Shown: positions 1-8,465 of the stretch, in pieces
Position numbering within the stretch: the stretch's first letter is position 1
Layout: every line of letters begins with the position of its first letter
Assembly: GCA_964469055.1 (NCBI GenBank)
Contig: CAYXXN010000066.1
Location: 1-14,401 of the forward strand
From: CAYXXN01 sp964469055
Lineage (GTDB): Bacteria > Acidobacteriota > Thermoanaerobaculia > Multivoradales > JAHEKO01
Reading direction: 5' to 3'
DNA length: 14,401 nt
The notes under the pieces: generated by a model
What the model was told of the DNA's origin: nothing
Databases searched by the model: none
Seen by the model: only the letters and a program-made list of their open reading frames with translations
Translations under genes and position numbers: made by a program

Positions 1-1147
<1,147 letters not shown>

Positions 1148-1266
1148 GTACCGCGCTGATTCTAGCCGGCGGCTCGGCCACGGCGGCCGGGGGAGTAAGA
1201 TCCCGAAAGCGTTACCGGAACGGGGAGATCCGGCGGGCACCGTCTTCGGCGCTCCCCGCAGGCGTC
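1148..1266. promoter_or_regulatory. Divergent intergenic region between the sigma-54 activator and the kinase operon
   Basis: These 119 bp must hold the promoters of two divergent transcripts if the chosen starts are right. I see no convincing -24/-12 (GG/GC) sigma-54 element, no clear -35/-10 pair and no long inverted repeat. The stretch is somewhat less GC-rich around 1193-1220 than the flanking genes. The role is inferred from gene orientation only. Confidence 0.4.
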
Positions 1267-3834
1267 ATGACGGAAAGCCCGGCCGACTCCGACCTCGGCA
1301 CCCCCCAGGCATCCTCCCGCGCGCCGGAGTCTCGGGACCTCGGCGTCCCCGGCTGCCGCATCCTGCGCAAGATCGGCGAAGGGGGCATGGGTGAGGTCTA
1401 CGAAGCCGAGCAGTTCGCGCCGGTGCGCCGGCGGGTGGCGCTCAAGGTCGTCAAGCCGGGCACCGAGACCCGGGAGGTCTTGGCCCGCTTCGAATCGGAG
1501 CGCCAGGCCCTGGCGCTGATGAACCACCCCTCGATCGCCAGGGTCTACGACGCCGGGGTTACCGAATGGGGCCGCCCCTACTTCGCCATGGAGTTCGTGG
1601 CGGGCGTGCCGATCACGCAGTACTGCGACACCAACCGCCTGAGCCCGCGGCAGCGCCTCGAGCTGTTCATCGAGGTGTGCCACGCCGTCCAGCACGCCCA
1701 CCAGAAGGGCATCATCCACCGCGACCTCAAGCCGTCCAACGTCCTCGTCACCCTCCAGGACGGCGAGCCGATCCCCAAGATCATCGACTTCGGAGTCGCC
1801 AAGGCAACGGAGCAGCGGTTGACGGAGCGCAGCGTCTTCACCGAGCTCGGCCAGTTGATCGGCACGCCCGAGTACATGAGCCCGGAACAGGCCGAGATGA
1901 CGGCGCTCGACGTCGACACGCGGACCGACATCTACTCGCTCGGCGTCCTGCTCTACGAGCTCCTCGTCGGCTCGCTGCCCTTCGACCCCAAGCAGTTGCG
2001 CGAGGCGGGCTTCGACGAGATCCGCCGGCGCATCCGCGAGGAGGAGCCGCTGCGCCCGAGCACCCGGTTGAGCCGCCTCGGCGACACCTCGACCGAGGTG
2101 GCGACGAACCGCGGCACCGACCCGCCGACGCTCGTCCGCCTGCTGCGCGGCGACCTCGACTGGATCGTGATGAAGGCGCTGGAGAAGGACCGCACCCGGC
2201 GCTACGAGACCGCCGTCGGCTTCGGCCTCGACCTCGAGCACTACCTGCGGCACGAACCGGTCCGGGCTAGGCCGCCCAGCACGCTCTACCTGGCGCGGAA
2301 GTTCGTCCGCCGGCACCGGCTCGGGGTTGCCGCGGGGTCGCTCGCCTCGCTCGCGCTGATCCTCGGGGCGGTCGCCGCCACGATCGGCCTGGTGAGGGCG
2401 CAGCGGGCCGAGGGCCGCGCCCGGCAGGAGGCCGCTACGGCCCGCCAGGTGGCCGACTTCTTGGTCGAGTTTTTCGAGGTGTCGGACCCTGGGGAGGCCC
2501 GGGGCAACACCGTGACCGCTCGCGAGATCCTCGACCGCGGGGCCGAGCGGATCGAACGCGAGCTGCCCGACCAGCCCGAGGTGCAGGCCCGCCTGATGCA
2601 CACCATGGGCCGGGTCTACGATTCGCTCGGTCTCTACGACGCCGCCCAGCCCCTGCTCGAGCAATCCCTGTCGCGCCGCGAGGACCTCTTCGGGCCCGAG
2701 CATCCCGAGGTGGCCGAGGGCCTGTACGCCTTGGGCGACCTCTATCGCAAGCAGGCGCGCTACGCCGCGGCCGAGCCCCTCCTCCAGCGCGCCGTGGCGA
2801 TCCGCGAGGCTCGGCTCGGCCCGCATCACCTCGAGGTGGCCCGCAGCTTGACCGCCCTCGCCGTGCTCTACGAGAACGACGGCAAGTACGGCGAAGCCGA
2901 GCCGCTCTTCCAGCGGGCCACGGAGATCCAGGAGCGAGCCGGCGCCGAGCCCGCGGAGCGGGCGAGCACGCTCCAGAACCTGGCGATCCTCAAGGCCAAG
3001 CAGGGCAAACACGCCGAGGCCGAGCCGCTCTTTCGGCGAGTGCTCGAGATCCAGGAGGAAGCGCTCGGCCCCGACCACCCGAACGTCGCGACGGCCTACA
3101 ACAACCTCGCCATCGCCTACAAGCTGCAGGAGAAATTCGGGGAGGCCGAGCCCCTTTACCGGCGCGCCTTGGAGATCCGGCGGCGCGTCCTCGGTCCAGA
3201 GCACCCGAGCGTCGGCGATACCCTGAACAACATCGCCAACCTCCATCAAGAGCAGGGCGAGCTGGCGAGCGCCGAGCCTCTCTATCACGACGCCCTGCAG
3301 GTCTACGAGCGCTCACTCGGCCCGCGCCACCCTGCGGTCGCTCGCACGCTGGACAATCTCGCCCAGCTCTACGACAAGCGGCGCCAGTTCACCGATGCCG
3401 AGGTGATGTACCGCCGCGCGCTCGCTCTGCGCCAAGAGTCGCTGGGCGGCGACCACCCCGAGGTGGCGACCAACCTCTTCAATCTAGGACTGCTCTGCTA
3501 CGAGCAGCAGCGCTTCGCCGAGGCGGAGCCCCTGTACCGCCAGTCGCTGACGCTCCGCGAGAGCGCCGTCGGCGCCGACAGCCTGCCGGTCGCCGACAGC
3601 GCCCAGGCGCTCGCCGTCCTCTACCGCGGCACCGGGCGGCGGGCGGAGGCCCTGCCGCTGTTCGAGCGGACCTTCCTCATCCGCGCCCGCGAGCTGCGCC
3701 CCGACCAGCGCGACCTGGTCGAGACCCTGGCGGAGTACGGCGCCCTGCTGCGCGAGCTCGGCCGCCCGGCGGAGGCTGACGCTCTCGCCGCGCGTGCCGC
3801 ACGACTGCGCCAGGAACCAGGCGAAGCGTCGTGA
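1267..3834 (+). CDS. Membrane-anchored Ser/Thr protein kinase with C-terminal TPR repeats
   Basis: The 855-residue product is a PknB-type (Hanks) kinase predicted to phosphorylate Ser/Thr on cytoplasmic proteins. Visible motifs are the glycine loop IGEGGMGEVYEAE (about 36-48), the ATP lysine in VALKVVK (K60), HRDLKPSN (151-158, catalytic D153), DFG (174-176) and GTPEYMSPEQ (199-208). The insert and LRGDLDWIVMKALEKDRTRRYETA signature at about 293-316 mark the kinase-TPR family common in Planctomycetota and Acidobacteriota. One transmembrane helix lies at about 352-376. Residues 440-845 are TPRs with a 42-residue period (for example GPEHPEVAEGLYALGDLY), like kinesin light chain. I chose ATG 1267 because it begins about 35 residues before the kinase fold. 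The longer open frame from 898 would lie across the coding part of the divergent activator and looks non-coding. The gene overlaps the next kinase by GTGA (3831-3834). The TPR side probably docks partners, on whichever side of the membrane it lies; its targets are unknown. Confidence 0.94.
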   Translation: MTESPADSDLGTPQASSRAPESRDLGVPGCRILRKIGEGGMGEVYEAEQFAPVRRRVALKVVKPGTETREVLARFESERQALALMNHPSIARVYDAGVTEWGRPYFAMEFVAGVPITQYCDTNRLSPRQRLELFIEVCHAVQHAHQKGIIHRDLKPSNVLVTLQDGEPIPKIIDFGVAKATEQRLTERSVFTELGQLIGTPEYMSPEQAEMTALDVDTRTDIYSLGVLLYELLVGSLPFDPKQLREAGFDEIRRRIREEEPLRPSTRLSRLGDTSTEVATNRGTDPPTLVRLLRGDLDWIVMKALEKDRTRRYETAVGFGLDLEHYLRHEPVRARPPSTLYLARKFVRRHRLGVAAGSLASLALILGAVAATIGLVRAQRAEGRARQEAATARQVADFLVEFFEVSDPGEARGNTVTAREILDRGAERIERELPDQPEVQARLMHTMGRVYDSLGLYDAAQPLLEQSLSRREDLFGPEHPEVAEGLYALGDLYRKQARYAAAEPLLQRAVAIREARLGPHHLEVARSLTALAVLYENDGKYGEAEPLFQRATEIQERAGAEPAERASTLQNLAILKAKQGKHAEAEPLFRRVLEIQEEALGPDHPNVATAYNNLAIAYKLQEKFGEAEPLYRRALEIRRRVLGPEHPSVGDTLNNIANLHQEQGELASAEPLYHDALQVYERSLGPRHPAVARTLDNLAQLYDKRRQFTDAEVMYRRALALRQESLGGDHPEVATNLFNLGLLCYEQQRFAEAEPLYRQSLTLRESAVGADSLPVADSAQALAVLYRGTGRRAEALPLFERTFLIRARELRPDQRDLVETLAEYGALLRELGRPAEADALAARAARLRQEPGEAS

Positions 3835-6800
3835 GCGCGGTCGAGCGCCTCGGGGGACAGGCCCTCGCCATGGTCGGTCGGACCGTCTCGCACTACCGGA
3901 TCGTCGGCCACCTGGGCGGCGGCGGCATGGGGGTCGTCTACCAGGCCGAGGATCTGCGACTCAAGCGGCTCGTCGCCCTCAAGTTCCTGCCACCCGACCT
4001 GACCCGCGACCCGGACGCCAACCAGCGCTTCGTGCTCGAGGCCCAGGCGGCCTCGGCGCTCGATCATCCGAACATCGGCACGGTCCACGAGATCGACCAG
4101 ACGGACGACGACCGGCTGTTCATCGCCATGGCCTATTACGAGGGCGAGACGCTGAAGAAGCGACTCTCCCGCGGTCCGCTGCCGGTCGCCGAAGCTCTGG
4201 ACATCGCGGTCCAAATCGCGCAGGGGCTCGAGCGGGCCCACGAGGCCGGCATCATCCATCGCGACGTCAAGCCGGCGAACGTCCTCCTGACGACGCGCGG
4301 CGAGGTGAAGATCGTCGACTTCGGTCTGGCCAAACTGGCCGGCCAGAACACGGTCACCGCCACCGGCACGACCCTCGGCACCCCGGCCTACATGTCGCCC
4401 GAGCAGTCGCGAGGCACCGAGGTGGACCCGCGCAGCGACCTCTGGTCGCTGGGTGTCGTGCTCTTCGAGATGGTGACCGGCGAGCGTCCCTTCGGCGGCG
4501 AGGACGGCGTCGCCATCGTGCACTCGATCCTCTACGAGACGCCGCCCCCACCCTCCGACCTGGCACCGGCGCTGCGCCCCGAGGAGGAGGCGGTGATCCT
4601 GCGCTGCCTCGAGAAGGAGCCGCTGCAGCGCTACCTCTCCGCGCAGACGTTGCTGCGCGCCCTGCGCGCGCTGCAGACGAACGCGGACCTGACCCTGACG
4701 ACGCCGCGGCCGAGCCGTGCGCCGGAGCGCCGCCGAAGGGCGCCGGCGCTCCTCGCCGCCGGCCTCCTCGCCCTCGCCGCCGGCGCCCTCCTCTGGCGGC
4801 TCGGCCTCTCGAGGGGTCCCGAGCAGCCCACGGCGCGTGCCGGAGCGACCACCATGCGGCGCTCCGTGGCGGTCCTCGGCTTCCGCAACCTGACCGGCAA
4901 CCGCGAGGCCGAATGGCTCTCCACCGCCCTCGCCGAGATGCTCACCACGGAGCTCGCCCTCGGCGAGCGACTGCGCACCATTCCCGGCGAGACGGTGTCG
5001 CAGGCCAGGCTCGACCTCGAGCTGGCCGACATCGAGGCTTTGGCCAGCGACTCGCTCCGGCGCCTGCGCGACTTGCTCGGCGCCGACTACGTGGTCCTGG
5101 GCTCCTACGTCGCCCTCGGCGAGGGTGGGGTGGGTCGCCTGCGTCTCGACTTGCGGGTGCAGGACGCCGTTTCGGGCGAGACGATCGCCGCCTCGCCCCA
5201 CGCCGGCAGCGAGGCCGAGCTCTTCGAGCTGGTCGCGCAGGCCGGCGCCGACCTGCGTCGCCGGCTGGGTGTCGAGCCGGCCGCCGCCGAAGAGGAGGCT
5301 GCCGCCCTGCGGGCTACCCTGCCGGCCGATCCCGAGGCAGCCCGTGCCTACGCCGAGGGGCTCGCCCACCTGCGGCGCTTCGAGGCGACGGCGGCGCGCG
5401 CCGCCCTGGAGCAAGCGACGGCGGCGGTGCCCGAGTTCGCGCTCGCCCACGCGGCCCTGGCGTCGGCGCTCTCGGCCCTGGGTTACGACCGCGAGGCGCA
5501 GGCGGCGGCGCAACGGGCCTTCGAGCTGGCCGGGGAGCTGCCGCGGCAAGAGCGCCTGGCCGTCGAGGCCCGCCATCGCGAGCTCGCCGGTGAAGGGGAG
5601 GCGGCGGTCGAGATCTACCGGAGCCTGTGGACCTTCTTTCCCGACGACCTCGAGCACGGCCTGCGCCTCGCCGAGGCGCAGGTGCGCTGGCGCAAGGCCG
5701 AGGAGGCCGAGACGACGATCGCCGCGCTGCGCGCCCTGCCGACGCCCGCTGCCGAGGATCCCCGCATCGATCTGGTGGAGGTCCTGGCCGCGGCAGCACG
5801 CGGCGACCACGCCCGGGCGCTGGCCGCAGCCGAGCGAGCCATCGTCAAGGGCGAGACCCAAGGGGCGAGCATCGTGGTGGCGCGGGCTCGCCTGAATCAG
5901 GCCCTGGCGCTCAACGCGCTCGGTCGGACGGACGAGGCGAAGTCGGCCGGCGAGCAGGCGCGACGGCTCTACGAGGCGGCAGGCGACCTCGGCGGGGTGG
6001 CCCAAGCCCTCAACAACCTCGGGATCGTGCTCTTCAACCAGGGCGACCTGGCGAGCACCCAGAGGATCTTCGAAGAGACGCTCGCCGTGCACGAGCGGAC
6101 CGGCAACCGCAAGGGGATCGCGCGGGCCAACAGCAACATCGCCGTCGCACTCGACGCCCAGGGCAAGCGGACCGAGGCCAGAGAGCGCTACGAGCAGGCC
6201 CTGGCCCTGTATCGCGAGATCGGCGACCGCAATGGCGAGGCGATCGCCCTCGGCAACATCGCCTTGGTGTTGCGCAACCTCGGTGACCTCGCGGCGGCCG
6301 CGCCGCTCTACGAGGAAGCGCTCGCCACCTTCCGCGAGCTCGGCAACCGCGCCTCGACGGCTTGGACACTGAACAGCCTGGCGCTGGTGCACGCCGAGCG
6401 CGGCGATCTCGCGCCGGCGCAAGCCCACCTCGAGGAGTGCCTCACGATCCGTCGCGAGCTCGGTGAAAAGGCAGGTGTCTCGCAGGCGCTCAACAACCTG
6501 GCGGGCATCGCCTTGCACCGCGGCGAGCCCGCGCGCTCGCTCGCCCTCAACGAGGAGGCGCTCGCTCTGGCGCGCGAGAGCGATCACAAGTTCGACGCGG
6601 CCTACGCGCTCGCCGGCCTGGGACGGACGCTGGTCGCCCAGGGTCGGCTCGACGACGCGCGCGCCCGCCACCAGGAGGCGCTGGCCCTCCGCGAGGAGCT
6701 GGGCGAGCGCCTGGCGATCCTGGAGTCGCGGTTGGCGCTCGCCACGATCGCCGTCGAAAGCGACGGGTCCCCGGCCGCCGAGACGGCGGCCCGCGAGGTA

Positions 6801-7277
6801 CTGGCAGAGCTGAGGCCGGACGATCCGGCGCTGCTCGAGGTCGCGGCGCAGCGCGTGCTCGTCGCGGCCCTCCTCGCCCAGGGCCGCGAGGCCGAGGCCG
6901 GGTCCGCCGGCGAGCGCGCCGCGGAACTGCTCGAAGGCAGCGCTCACCTCGACGCCCAGCTCGCAGCCGCTCCCGAGATCGGTCGTGCCCTCGCCGCCGC
7001 GGGCCGGCGCGACGAGGCACTGGCCGGCCTGGCGAGGGCCGCCGCCGCCGCGACCGGAGCCGGCTTCGTCGACTACGGTCTCGAGATCGAGCTCGCCCAA
7101 GCGGAGATCGAGCTGGCGGGCGGCGGCGCGGCAGCCGCGGCGCGGCTCGCCGACCTCGAGCGCCGGGCGAGCGAGTCCGGTTTCGGCCTGGTGGCCCGGC
7201 GGGCAGGTGCCGCGCGAGCCCGGCGCGCCGGCCTCAGCCTTCGGAGCGCGGGCACCGATCGAGTAGGGCGAGGCTGA
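3831..7277 (+). CDS. Ser/Thr protein kinase with FlgO/TolB-N-like domain and TPR repeats
   Basis: The 1148-residue product is a second Hanks-type kinase. The glycine loop is LGGGGMGVVYQAE (28-40), the ATP lysine is K51 (VALKF), HRDVKPAN is at 143-150, DFG at 163-165 and GTPAYMSPEQ at 183-192. The activation segment is threonine-rich (NTVTATGTTLGTP), which is typical of autophosphorylation sites. A Pro/Arg-rich juxtamembrane stretch precedes one transmembrane helix at about 305-325. Residues 343-480 (SVAVLGFRNLTGN ... LLGADYVVLGSY) match the FlgO/TolB-N-like module often fused to such kinases. TPRs fill about 490-1140, including six regular 40-residue units at about 720-960 (ALNNLGIVLFNQGDL type). 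The listed start is GTG 3831, overlapping the upstream kinase stop. ATG 3870 (MVGRTVSHYRIVG) matches the usual family start better, and GGGGGA lies upstream of it, so the first 13 residues are doubtful. The 3' end overlaps the convergent VanZ gene by 44 bp. The kinase call is certain; the substrates are unknown. Confidence 0.94.
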   Translation: MSAVERLGGQALAMVGRTVSHYRIVGHLGGGGMGVVYQAEDLRLKRLVALKFLPPDLTRDPDANQRFVLEAQAASALDHPNIGTVHEIDQTDDDRLFIAMAYYEGETLKKRLSRGPLPVAEALDIAVQIAQGLERAHEAGIIHRDVKPANVLLTTRGEVKIVDFGLAKLAGQNTVTATGTTLGTPAYMSPEQSRGTEVDPRSDLWSLGVVLFEMVTGERPFGGEDGVAIVHSILYETPPPPSDLAPALRPEEEAVILRCLEKEPLQRYLSAQTLLRALRALQTNADLTLTTPRPSRAPERRRRAPALLAAGLLALAAGALLWRLGLSRGPEQPTARAGATTMRRSVAVLGFRNLTGNREAEWLSTALAEMLTTELALGERLRTIPGETVSQARLDLELADIEALASDSLRRLRDLLGADYVVLGSYVALGEGGVGRLRLDLRVQDAVSGETIAASPHAGSEAELFELVAQAGADLRRRLGVEPAAAEEEAAALRATLPADPEAARAYAEGLAHLRRFEATAARAALEQATAAVPEFALAHAALASALSALGYDREAQAAAQRAFELAGELPRQERLAVEARHRELAGEGEAAVEIYRSLWTFFPDDLEHGLRLAEAQVRWRKAEEAETTIAALRALPTPAAEDPRIDLVEVLAAAARGDHARALAAAERAIVKGETQGASIVVARARLNQALALNALGRTDEAKSAGEQARRLYEAAGDLGGVAQALNNLGIVLFNQGDLASTQRIFEETLAVHERTGNRKGIARANSNIAVALDAQGKRTEARERYEQALALYREIGDRNGEAIALGNIALVLRNLGDLAAAAPLYEEALATFRELGNRASTAWTLNSLALVHAERGDLAPAQAHLEECLTIRRELGEKAGVSQALNNLAGIALHRGEPARSLALNEEALALARESDHKFDAAYALAGLGRTLVAQGRLDDARARHQEALALREELGERLAILESRLALATIAVESDGSPAAETAAREVLAELRPDDPALLEVAAQRVLVAALLAQGREAEAGSAGERAAELLEGSAHLDAQLAAAPEIGRALAAAGRRDEALAGLARAAAAATGAGFVDYGLEIELAQAEIELAGGGAAAAARLADLERRASESGFGLVARRAGAARARRAGLSLRSAGTDRVGRG

Positions 7278-7758
7278 TCGCTACCAGGGTGCCGGCGCCG
7301 GCGTTCAGCGCGACGTCGCGCCAGCCGAAGTAGCGGTTCGGGAGGATCCCCTGGATCAGCTCGTCGCCGAGACCGGCCGCGGCGGTGAGCATCACGGTCC
7401 AGAGGCCCACGTGCCGAGCCTGGCGCTGGCTCAGCGCCCCGTGGACGAGCGCCGCGAGGAGTCCGTACTCGACGAAGTGGAGGCGCTCCTCCGGCAGCCG
7501 CAGGAAGGAGGCTGCGACGAGCGTGGCGGCTCCCGCCGTGGCGACGACGACCCAGCCCCGCCAGCCGAGCGGCCGGCGCCGCCCCCACGCGACGACCCCG
7601 AGCGCCGCCAGTCCGAAGGCGACCCCCACCGCCAGGCGCAAGAGGTTGCGCTCGCGGAGCGCCTCGGTGATGGGGCGGGCGACGTAGAGGGTCGAGTAGA
7701 TGAGGAGCAGCCAGGCGCCGGCCGCCGTCCACAGGCGGCGCTCGCAGGTGGTTACCAT
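7234..7758 (-). CDS. VanZ-like family membrane protein
   Basis: The 174-residue protein is hydrophobic, with about five to six membrane segments (roughly 8-27, 38-58, 68-86, 93-109, 115-133 and 146-166). The conserved VanZ pattern is visible: HFVEYGLLAAL (95-105), then GDELIQGILPNRYFGWRD (131-148) and LNAGAG (151-156), matching the family's DEIxQ...R...D...N...G signature. VanZ of the vancomycin cluster gives low-level teicoplanin resistance by an unknown mechanism. Most chromosomal relatives, like this one, have no known role, and no vancomycin genes are nearby. I chose ATG 7758. A TTG at 7791 would add 11 residues encoded wholly by the 11-bp repeat array, which looks artificial. No Shine-Dalgarno is seen; the array occupies its place. 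The gene lies 61 bp downstream of the response regulator on the same strand and may be the last gene of that operon or have its own promoter in the array. Its 3' end overlaps the convergent kinase gene by 44 bp. Confidence 0.86.
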   Translation of the reverse strand: MVTTCERRLWTAAGAWLLLIYSTLYVARPITEALRERNLLRLAVGVAFGLAALGVVAWGRRRPLGWRGWVVVATAGAATLVAASFLRLPEERLHFVEYGLLAALVHGALSQRQARHVGLWTVMLTAAAGLGDELIQGILPNRYFGWRDVALNAGAGTLVAISLALLDRCPRSEG

Positions 7759-7804
7759 ATGGTAACCATATGGTAACCATTTGGTAACCAACTGGTCACC
7801 AAAC
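7750..7804. repeat. Five tandem 11-bp repeats, consensus GGTNACCAWWT
   Basis: Five contiguous 11-bp units fill 7750-7760, 7761-7771, 7772-7782, 7783-7793 and 7794-7804: GGTTACCATAT, GGTAACCATAT, GGTAACCATTT, GGTAACCAACT and GGTCACCAAAC. The seven-base core GGTNACC is palindromic in every unit, and decay is mostly in the AT-rich spacer. The 11-bp period is close to one helical turn, so all cores face the same side of the helix, as in cooperative operator arrays. The array lies between the response regulator and VanZ genes and includes the VanZ start codon. It is AT-rich in a very GC-rich region. A binding-site role is inference; a simple slippage-born satellite is the alternative. Confidence 0.9.
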
Positions 7805-7819
7805 TATCGCCTGGCCTCG

Positions 7820-8449
7820 CTATCGCCACACGATCCCCCGCTCGAGCGCCGTCGTCGCGGCCTGGGTTCGATCGGCCACCCCGAGCTTGCCGAGCAGGTT
7901 GGTGACGTGCACCTTCACCGTCCCCTCGGCGATGCCGAGCGCCACGCCGATCTCCTTGTTGCTCCTGCCTTCGACGATGAGTCGCAGCACCGAGAGCTCC
8001 CGCTCCGTCAGCTCGGAGCGGGGCACTCGCTCCGCCAGGTGGTGCGCCGCGCGCGGCGAGATCCGGCGCAGCCCTGAGCGCACGGCCCGGATCGCCTCGA
8101 GCAGCTCCTCACGCGCCAGGTCCTTCAAGAGGTAGCCCCGCGCTCCCGCCTGCAACGCCCGATAGATGTCCTCGTCGCCGTCGTAGGTGGTGAGCACCAG
8201 AACTCTCGCCTCGGGGAACTCTCCGCAGATCCGTGCCGTCGCCTCGACGCCCGAGAGCCGCGGCAGCCGCAGGTCCATGAGCACCAGGTCCGGCCGCAGA
8301 CGGCGATGGAGCTCGACCGCTTGTTCGCCGTCCCCGGCCTCCCCCACCACCTGCATGTCGTCCTGACGCTCGAGCAGGGCGATCAGGCCCGTCCGCACGA
8401 CCGGGTGATCGTCGACGACGAGGATCGTGATGACCGGTGCCGGCTCCAT
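7820..8449 (-). CDS. NarL/FixJ-family (LuxR-type) response regulator
   Basis: The 209-residue cytoplasmic regulator has a receiver domain followed by a DNA-binding domain. In the receiver the acidic pair is D13-D14 (VVDDH), the phospho-acceptor is D59 (VLMDLRLPRLSG), the conserved Thr lies in VLTTYD (about 87-88) and the lysine is K109 (LLKD). A LuxR-type HTH covers about 145-209 (LTERELSVLRLIVEGRSNKEI, then GTVKVHVTNLLGKLG). Phosphorylation would come from the histidine kinase encoded 14 bp upstream on the same strand, whose HisKA_3 dimerisation domain is the usual partner of NarL-type regulators. I chose ATG 8449 because it starts directly before the first beta strand and has a ribosome site overlapping the kinase stop. 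The same frame stays open far upstream on the minus strand, but that extension is antisense noise in GC-rich DNA and lies in a different frame from the kinase. The target promoters are unknown; the repeat array at 7750-7804 and the region at 11512-11734 are the natural candidates. Confidence 0.95.
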   Translation of the reverse strand: MEPAPVITILVVDDHPVVRTGLIALLERQDDMQVVGEAGDGEQAVELHRRLRPDLVLMDLRLPRLSGVEATARICGEFPEARVLVLTTYDGDEDIYRALQAGARGYLLKDLAREELLEAIRAVRSGLRRISPRAAHHLAERVPRSELTERELSVLRLIVEGRSNKEIGVALGIAEGTVKVHVTNLLGKLGVADRTQAATTALERGIVWR

Positions 8450-8465
8450 TTCCCACCGCACCTCT
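8450..8465 (-). promoter_or_regulatory. Ribosome binding site coupling histidine kinase and response regulator
   Basis: On the minus strand AGAGGT (8465-8460) starts inside the kinase TAG stop codon (8466-8464) and lies 10 nt before the regulator ATG at 8449. A second purine run, GGTGGGA, lies immediately upstream of the ATG. The overlap of stop and ribosome site suggests translational coupling and fixes the regulator start. Confidence 0.6.

Noticed and set aside
1162..3288. Minus-strand open frame of 708 codons opposite the first kinase
   Set aside because: No domain or motif is visible, the composition is biased, and the plus-strand gene explains the region completely.
3621..7100. Very long minus-strand open frame (1159 codons) antisense to the kinases
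   Set aside because: It mirrors two kinase genes with clear catalytic motifs. Its translation is Arg/Gly/Leu-rich with no recognisable domain, as expected for antisense frames in GC-rich DNA.
7234..7758. Glycopeptide resistance cluster suggested by VanZ
   Set aside because: No VanH, VanA or VanX relatives are visible, and stand-alone VanZ-family genes are widespread with unknown roles.
7750..7804. Plasmid-type iterons or replication origin
   Set aside because: No replication initiator gene, DnaA boxes or partition genes are nearby, and the units are shorter than typical iterons.
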